Positions 6,831 through 8,862 of a DNA stretch of 8,862 nucleotides are shown here, one piece after another. The notes below the pieces were generated by a model that was not told the origin of the DNA, did no database searches, and saw only the letters and a list, made by a program, of their open reading frames with translations. The DNA is from an uncultured Bacilli bacterium (GTDB lineage: Bacteria > Bacillota_I > Bacilli_A > RF39 > UBA660), in NCBI GenBank assembly GCA_934096315.1, contig CAKOLT010000031.1:1-8862 (forward strand). Direction: 5' to 3'. A program made the translations under genes and the position numbers. The stretch's first letter is position 1; the number at the start of each line of letters is the position of its first letter.

Positions 6831-6926
6831 TTAGCATACCTCCCTTTTACCATAAGCGATTAACTCATCTCCGCTGTATATAGGAATGTAATTAGAACTA
6901 TTAGACTTATAATAGTTAATTATCAA
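6831..6926 (-). CDS. Hypothetical 31-residue protein, TTG start
   Basis: A tiny ORF between the 39-aa ORF and the membrane muralytic gene. TTG 6926 follows AAAGGGG with a 5-nt spacer. An in-frame ATG at 6953 would give 40 residues but lacks a ribosome binding site and lies in the opposite-strand promoter. The peptide (IINYYKSNSSNYIPIYSGDE... ending REVC) is tyrosine-rich and has no membrane span. Its last codons encode the AGGGAGG of the next gene, and its TAA lies 1 bp before that gene's ATG, which suggests translational coupling. I recognise no family. It could be a genuine small protein or a leader ORF. Confidence 0.45.
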   Translation of the reverse strand: MIINYYKSNSSNYIPIYSGDELIAYGKREVC

Positions 6927-6952
6927 CTCTACCCCTTTTATTAATTTTTTCA

Positions 6953-6981
6953 TTGACTTTTGCAATGGACTATTGTATAAT
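6953..6981 (+). promoter_or_regulatory. Promoter for antisense RNA
   Basis: TTGACT (6953-6958), a 17-nt spacer and a perfect TATAAT (6976-6981) on the plus strand. It lies in the 72-bp gap between the 39-aa and 31-aa minus-strand ORFs and points back over the 39-aa ORF. The start is predicted at about 6986-6988. It carries no copy of the RHH operator, so it is likely constitutive. Confidence 0.85.
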
Positions 6982-6985
6982 CAAT

Positions 6986-7107
6986 GTAGGAAGAGGATTT
7001 ATTCCTTTCCTACTACAATTACATTTTTATATTTAATAAAGATGTAACCGTGATTCGCCAATTCGTATAAGTCGGTTAAACTTAACATACGGATTGGCTT
7101 TTTCTTT
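6986..7107 (+). ncRNA. Predicted antisense RNA, three hairpins plus terminator
   Basis: Downstream of a near-consensus promoter, the transcript folds as three successive stem-loops. HP1: GTAGGAAG (6986-6993) with TTTCCTAC (7006-7013), extended by GGA/TCC. HP2: 12 bp, 7019-7030 with 7036-7047, loop AUUUA, one G-U. HP3: 12 bp, GCCAATTCGTAT (7057-7068) with ATACGGATTGGC (7087-7098), one G-U, with AAGT/ACTT extending it to a loop containing CGGUU, then TTTTTCTTT (7099-7107), forming an intrinsic terminator. The ~120-nt RNA is antisense to codons ~4 to stop of the 39-aa ORF but stops short of that ORF's start codon and ribosome binding site. It resembles antisense regulators of plasmid copy number and type I toxin-antitoxin loci. 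The target effect is inference. Confidence 0.75.
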
Positions 7108-7118
7108 AGGTTGTCCAT
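6999..7118 (-). CDS. Hypothetical 39-residue protein or leader peptide, first gene of the RHH-controlled operon
   Basis: ATG 7118 follows AAAGGAG (7124-7130) at 5-nt spacing and lies about 41 nt after the predicted start of a consensus minus-strand promoter, so translation is well supported despite the size. The product begins MDNLKKKPIRMLSLTDLYE and ends with the beta-like, non-transmembrane stretch GYIFIKYKNVIVVGKE. I recognise no family. Almost the whole ORF is covered by the opposite-strand RNA, so its codons also specify strong hairpins in the mRNA. It is either a small effector, such as a toxin, silenced by antisense RNA, or a leader ORF whose translation controls the downstream genes. 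It lacks the hydrophobic span of classical type I toxins. Confidence 0.6.
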   Translation of the reverse strand: MDNLKKKPIRMLSLTDLYELANHGYIFIKYKNVIVVGKE

Positions 7119-7132
7119 TACTTCTCCTTTCC

Positions 7133-7159
7133 GTAAGATATGTTTTCTCTTTATCTTAC
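7133..7159 (-). promoter_or_regulatory. 5' leader hairpin of the minus-strand operon
   Basis: GTAAGATA (7133-7140) and TATCTTAC (7152-7159) form a perfect 8-bp stem with an 11-nt loop. The stem begins at about the predicted transcription start of the minus operon and ends 2 nt before its AAAGGAG ribosome binding site. It may protect the 5' end of the mRNA or modulate access to the ribosome binding site. Confidence 0.6.
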
Positions 7160-7165
7160 ATACTT

Positions 7166-7194
7166 AGTATATCACAAGTAGTACTACTTGTCAA
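7166..7194 (-). promoter_or_regulatory. Promoter of the 39-aa/31-aa/muralytic operon
   Basis: The minus strand has a perfect -35 TTGACA (7189-7194), a 17-nt spacer and -10 TATACT (7166-7171). Operator O1 fills the spacer and overlaps the -35, so a bound repressor would block RNA polymerase. It is back-to-back with the RHH gene promoter, with -35 boxes 29 bp apart. Confidence 0.85.
7174..7191. promoter_or_regulatory. Operator O1 (perfect 18-bp palindrome)
   Basis: ACAAGTAGTACTACTTGT is its own reverse complement. It is centred on GTAC at 7182/7183, inside the spacer of the minus-strand promoter. Probable site for the neighbouring RHH protein, which as a dimer of two-fold symmetry would bind such palindromes. 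Confidence 0.75.
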
Positions 7195-7204
7195 GAGTTT
7201 TTTA

Positions 7205-7222
7205 AAAAGTTGTACTACTTTT
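7205..7222. promoter_or_regulatory. Operator O2 (imperfect palindrome)
   Basis: AAAAGTTGTACTACTTTT, with eight of nine base pairs symmetric, is centred at 7213/7214, exactly 31 bp from O1. It lies between the two divergent -35 elements and could bridge proteins bound at O1 and O3. Confidence 0.7.
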
Positions 7223-7223
7223 A

Positions 7224-7252
7224 TTGATTTTTTTCACAAGTGGTACTATAAT
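7224..7252 (+). promoter_or_regulatory. Promoter of the RHH gene
   Basis: TTGATT (7224-7229), a 17-nt spacer and a perfect TATAAT (7247-7252). The start is predicted at about 7259, leaving an ~11-nt leader that is essentially just the ribosome binding site. Operator O3 covers the spacer end and the -10. Confidence 0.85.
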
Positions 7253-7253
7253 A
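7236..7253. promoter_or_regulatory. Operator O3 (half-conserved)
   Basis: ACAAGTGGTACTATAATA keeps the left half and the central GTACTA but diverges where it overlaps the -10 of the RHH promoter. Its centre, 7244/7245, is exactly 31 bp from O2. It should give weaker autorepression of the RHH gene than O1 gives of the divergent operon. Confidence 0.65.
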
Positions 7254-7269
7254 ATAATGGAGGGATAAC

Positions 7270-7464
7270 ATGTATATAAAAAATGAATATGATAAACAGT
7301 ATAAAAAGGATAATTACAAACAATTTAAAGTATATTTAAAAAAGGACGAAAAAGAAGAACTTGATAGTCTTTTAAAAGAGAGAAATATTAGTTCTTCGAC
7401 ATTTATAAGATTATCTATAAAAGCACTAAAAGAAAATAAACTAAAAAAAGAGGACAAGCAATAA
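7270..7464 (+). CDS. Ribbon-helix-helix (Arc/CopG-type) transcriptional repressor
   Basis: A 64-residue basic protein. After a polar N-terminal tail (1-15), KQFKVYLKKDEKEELDSLL (about 17-36) fits the beta-strand and first helix of an RHH domain, and NISSSTFIRLSIKALKENK (about 39-58) fits the turn and second helix. RHH dimers place a two-stranded ribbon in the major groove and bind short palindromes, usually as cooperative arrays. Three palindromic sites spaced at 31 bp lie directly upstream, covering its own promoter and the divergent one, so autoregulation and repression of the minus operon are the likely roles. GGAGGG lies before the ATG. A shared terminator follows the TAA. Regulator, antitoxin or plasmid-style copy-control protein are all compatible. 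Confidence 0.8.
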   Translation: MYIKNEYDKQYKKDNYKQFKVYLKKDEKEELDSLLKERNISSSTFIRLSIKALKENKLKKEDKQ

Positions 7465-7479
7465 AAAGCCTGTCCTTTT
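7451..7479. terminator. Bidirectional terminator between RHH gene and amidase
   Basis: AGGACA (7451-7456) pairs with TGTCCT (7471-7476), plus GC/GC inside a mismatch. The plus strand continues into TTTTCTT and the minus strand into seven T (7443-7449). It ends both convergent genes, and the stem overlaps the last RHH codons. Confidence 0.8.
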
Positions 7480-7480
7480 C

Positions 7481-8404
7481 TTATTTCATTTGAATACCTA
7501 TAATAGCATGTCCTACTATTCCAGCATATTCATAATATTTGTCGCCAAAGCCCCTAACCCAAGGTAACCATCCATCCTCACGTGTCTTAACTCTATAATC
7601 TACGTATCCCCTTGTAGATTTAATTCTAATAAGGTCAATTACTTGACTAGGTATTCCAGCATATGAATTAGTTGTATTATTACTATAGTCCTTACTATTA
7701 ACTGCTCCGTACCATCCTCCGCCTAGTTTATGAGCCTCATATATAATCTCACCGTAAACTGGTTTACATCTAAAAGCTGTAATTAATTCATTACCTATTC
7801 CCGCGAAACCATCATATGTATTATCACATTTTTTTACTTCGGATAACCATCTATTTGTATATGCTTGATATGTAATGACTCCTGTATAATCAGGTTCAGT
7901 AGTTGTACTAGAATTAGTGCTTAGTTTAGCCTTTATCATATTTAGAAATCTGTCCCAACCCATATCCATTGTACGATGTGGACAATATTTCTTATCTGGA
8001 GCATAATCATAATGTCTCTTAACTCTATCTATACCCCATCCATATTGTTTCATAAGATAAACTATTAATTCTACAGCATTTTGTTCTGCTTTTATAAATT
8101 TATCTCCGCCTGACTTACTGTAACATATTTCTATTGCAATTGTTTTTCTATTACCAGTACCATTTGCACCATCTGAGGCGTGCCAAGCATTCCTATTAAG
8201 TTCTATTCCTTGCACTGCCTCTTTATCATCTACTGCAAAATGAAATGATGTTTCATAGTTGTTATTCGTCATATATGTTATTTCATTTCTTGCTGAGGCG
8301 TCATTTGCTGTATTATGCACTGTAATACCTATTGGTGTCATTGAATAAGGACACTTAATTCCATATTTACTCTGTGGCACTATTTGTTTTACTATATTTA
8401 TCAT
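7481..8404 (-). CDS. Prophage endolysin: N-acetylmuramoyl-L-alanine amidase (Amidase_2)
   Basis: A 307-residue zinc amidase that cuts the bond between N-acetylmuramic acid and L-alanine at the end of infection. The catalytic domain (about 12-160) has GITVHNTAN with zinc ligand His30, then KRHYDYAPDKKYCPHR with His131 and Cys141 as the other ligands and Lys139 matching the catalytic lysine position of T7 lysozyme. A short Ser/Thr linker (161-170) leads to three imperfect repeats (about 176-214, 219-264, 268-306) sharing Y.a......W...V......YAGi....I....iK; they resemble tryptophan-containing wall-binding repeats. There is no signal peptide, consistent with holin-dependent release. It starts 1 bp after the holin stop, so the two are coupled. 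Confidence 0.9.
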   Translation of the reverse strand: MINIVKQIVPQSKYGIKCPYSMTPIGITVHNTANDASARNEITYMTNNNYETSFHFAVDDKEAVQGIELNRNAWHASDGANGTGNRKTIAIEICYSKSGGDKFIKAEQNAVELIVYLMKQYGWGIDRVKRHYDYAPDKKYCPHRTMDMGWDRFLNMIKAKLSTNSSTTTEPDYTGVITYQAYTNRWLSEVKKCDNTYDGFAGIGNELITAFRCKPVYGEIIYEAHKLGGGWYGAVNSKDYSNNTTNSYAGIPSQVIDLIRIKSTRGYVDYRVKTREDGWLPWVRGFGDKYYEYAGIVGHAIIGIQMK

Positions 8405-8405
8405 A

Positions 8406-8618
8406 CTAATTACCCTCTTTCTTATTATTATTATAATTGATACTGGATAAACCTGTTATTGCTCCTACAAATGTAGTTAATGCACTTATCGTTAATATAA
8501 TAGTTTCTGTATCAAACTTATATATTTTACCCAGTGTTCCTATTAACGTTATTAACGCAGGTATAAATATAAATAAACTATATTTTAACTTATCATATAC
8601 TTTATTACTCATTTTCAT
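8406..8618 (-). CDS. Phage holin (Dp-1-like small holin)
   Basis: A 70-residue protein with two hydrophobic helices (about 13-32 and 38-58), a short polar hairpin with KIYKFDTET between them, a basic N-terminus and a hydrophilic, lysine/asparagine-rich tail. Size, topology and the ..ALITLIGTLGKIY...T..ITALTTFVGA-type layout match small phage holins of the Dp-1 type, which form lesions in the cell membrane and release the endolysin at a set time. The endolysin gene follows after 1 bp. ATG 8618 overlaps the upstream stop as ATGA; an in-frame ATG at 8612 is an alternative. The AAAGGA ribosome binding site is somewhat far (10 nt). Confidence 0.85.
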   Translation of the reverse strand: MKMSNKVYDKLKYSLFIFIPALITLIGTLGKIYKFDTETIILTISALTTFVGAITGLSSINYNNNKKEGN

Positions 8619-8862
8619 TTTAAATCAGTCCTTTCTAATAATTTATTACAATATTTTTTTGTTTCACTATTATACCCTAAAACCAAATAACTATCACATG
8701 ATTCTAATCTATCGTGCATAGGTATATTTTCATTCCATATGGTATTTCTTAAAGTTGATTTTTGAATTACTTTTAAATTATCATTAAACCTATAGTATAA
8801 ACCAAATAACCCCCATAAAAATACAACTACTGCTACAAACCATCCTCCCCATGTAATTAACA
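8615..8862 (-). CDS. Phage membrane protein of the lysis cassette, C-terminal part (runs off right edge)
   Basis: An open frame enters from the right edge and encodes at least 81 residues before TGA (8617-8615), overlapping the holin start by 4 bp. The visible part opens with one membrane span (WFVAVVVFLWGLFGLYY), then a soluble tail (NDNLKVIQKSTLRN... to CNKLLERTDLK). Small single-span proteins with a helical tail often sit just before the holin in phages of Bacillota. The match is by position and shape only, so function (accessory lysis protein or other) is unknown. The start lies outside the window. Confidence 0.65.
   Translation of the reverse strand, partial: LITWGGWFVAVVVFLWGLFGLYYRFNDNLKVIQKSTLRNTIWNENIPMHDRLESCDSYLVLGYNSETKKYCNKLLERTDLK

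Noticed and set aside
6829..6853. Upstream ATG at 6853 as start of the membrane muralytic gene
   Set aside because: The only good ribosome binding site (6839-6845) lies between this ATG and the ATG at 6829, so the downstream start is preferred.
7174..7253. CRISPR-like array of repeats at 31-bp intervals
   Set aside because: Only three short palindromic sites with AT-rich spacers that are parts of promoters. No cas genes, and repeat units are too short and diverged.
7094..7279. A 61-aa hydrophobic plus-strand open frame that might be a type I toxin
   Set aside because: It starts at a TTG inside the antisense RNA terminator without a ribosome binding site and runs through the leader hairpin, two promoters and all three operators.
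8437..8721. A 94-aa plus-strand open frame opposite the holin
   Set aside because: It is the complement of the holin and the upstream membrane gene, whose overlapping starts, stops and ribosome binding site support the minus strand. Hydrophobicity is inherited from the holin.

Overview
The window is from an AT-rich member of the Bacillota. The start of a 16S rRNA gene, an ftsEX operon next to prfB, Bacillus-type rRNA leader signals and strong AGGAGG-like ribosome binding sites all point that way. RF2 is present, UGA is used as a stop and tryptophan is read from UGG, so the standard bacterial code applies and UGA-Trp mycoplasmas are excluded. I cannot name the order or genus from the sequence alone.

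Left part (1-5849), chromosomal backbone, all genes on the minus strand. Reading leftwards: a small Nudix-like protein whose Nudix box is degenerate; prfB (RF2) with its own promoter and an intact programmed +1 frameshift site; two tandem YitT-family membrane proteins; ftsE and ftsX, the cell-division ABC module; a large intrinsic terminator; a 33-bp AT palindrome; tandem rRNA promoters with UP-like A-tracts; a boxA-like leader; and the 5' part of the 16S rRNA gene. Overlaps (4 bp prfB/yitT, 8 bp yitT/yitT, 14 bp ftsE/ftsX) indicate an operon, with an extra extended -10 promoter before ftsE.

Junction (about 5866-6094). A 19-nt sequence identical in form to the 3' end of a tRNA (T-loop tail, T-stem, acceptor, discriminator G, CCA) sits just before an intrinsic terminator, but no tRNA body precedes it. 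This is what remains at one end when an element has integrated into a tRNA 3' end. Beside it lie tandem 11-bp repeats and an inverted repeat that could be recombinase arm sites.

Right part (6095-8862), the lysis end of a prophage that runs off the window. A holin and a zinc amidase endolysin with three C-terminal repeats are adjacent, preceded by a truncated single-span membrane protein. Between this cassette and the att remnant, where phages usually carry accessory 'moron' genes, is a compact control module. A ribbon-helix-helix (RHH) protein gene and a divergent operon (39-aa ORF, 31-aa ORF, membrane-anchored muralytic-like protein) share a back-to-back promoter region with three operators exactly 31 bp apart. 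In the gap between the two tiny ORFs a near-consensus sigma-A promoter fires the other way and makes a predicted RNA of about 120 nt with three hairpins and its own terminator, antisense to almost all of the 39-aa ORF. RHH repression plus antisense RNA over a short leader ORF recalls plasmid copy-number control, here apparently governing a membrane/wall-active protein. This module is the best candidate for an undescribed system in the window.
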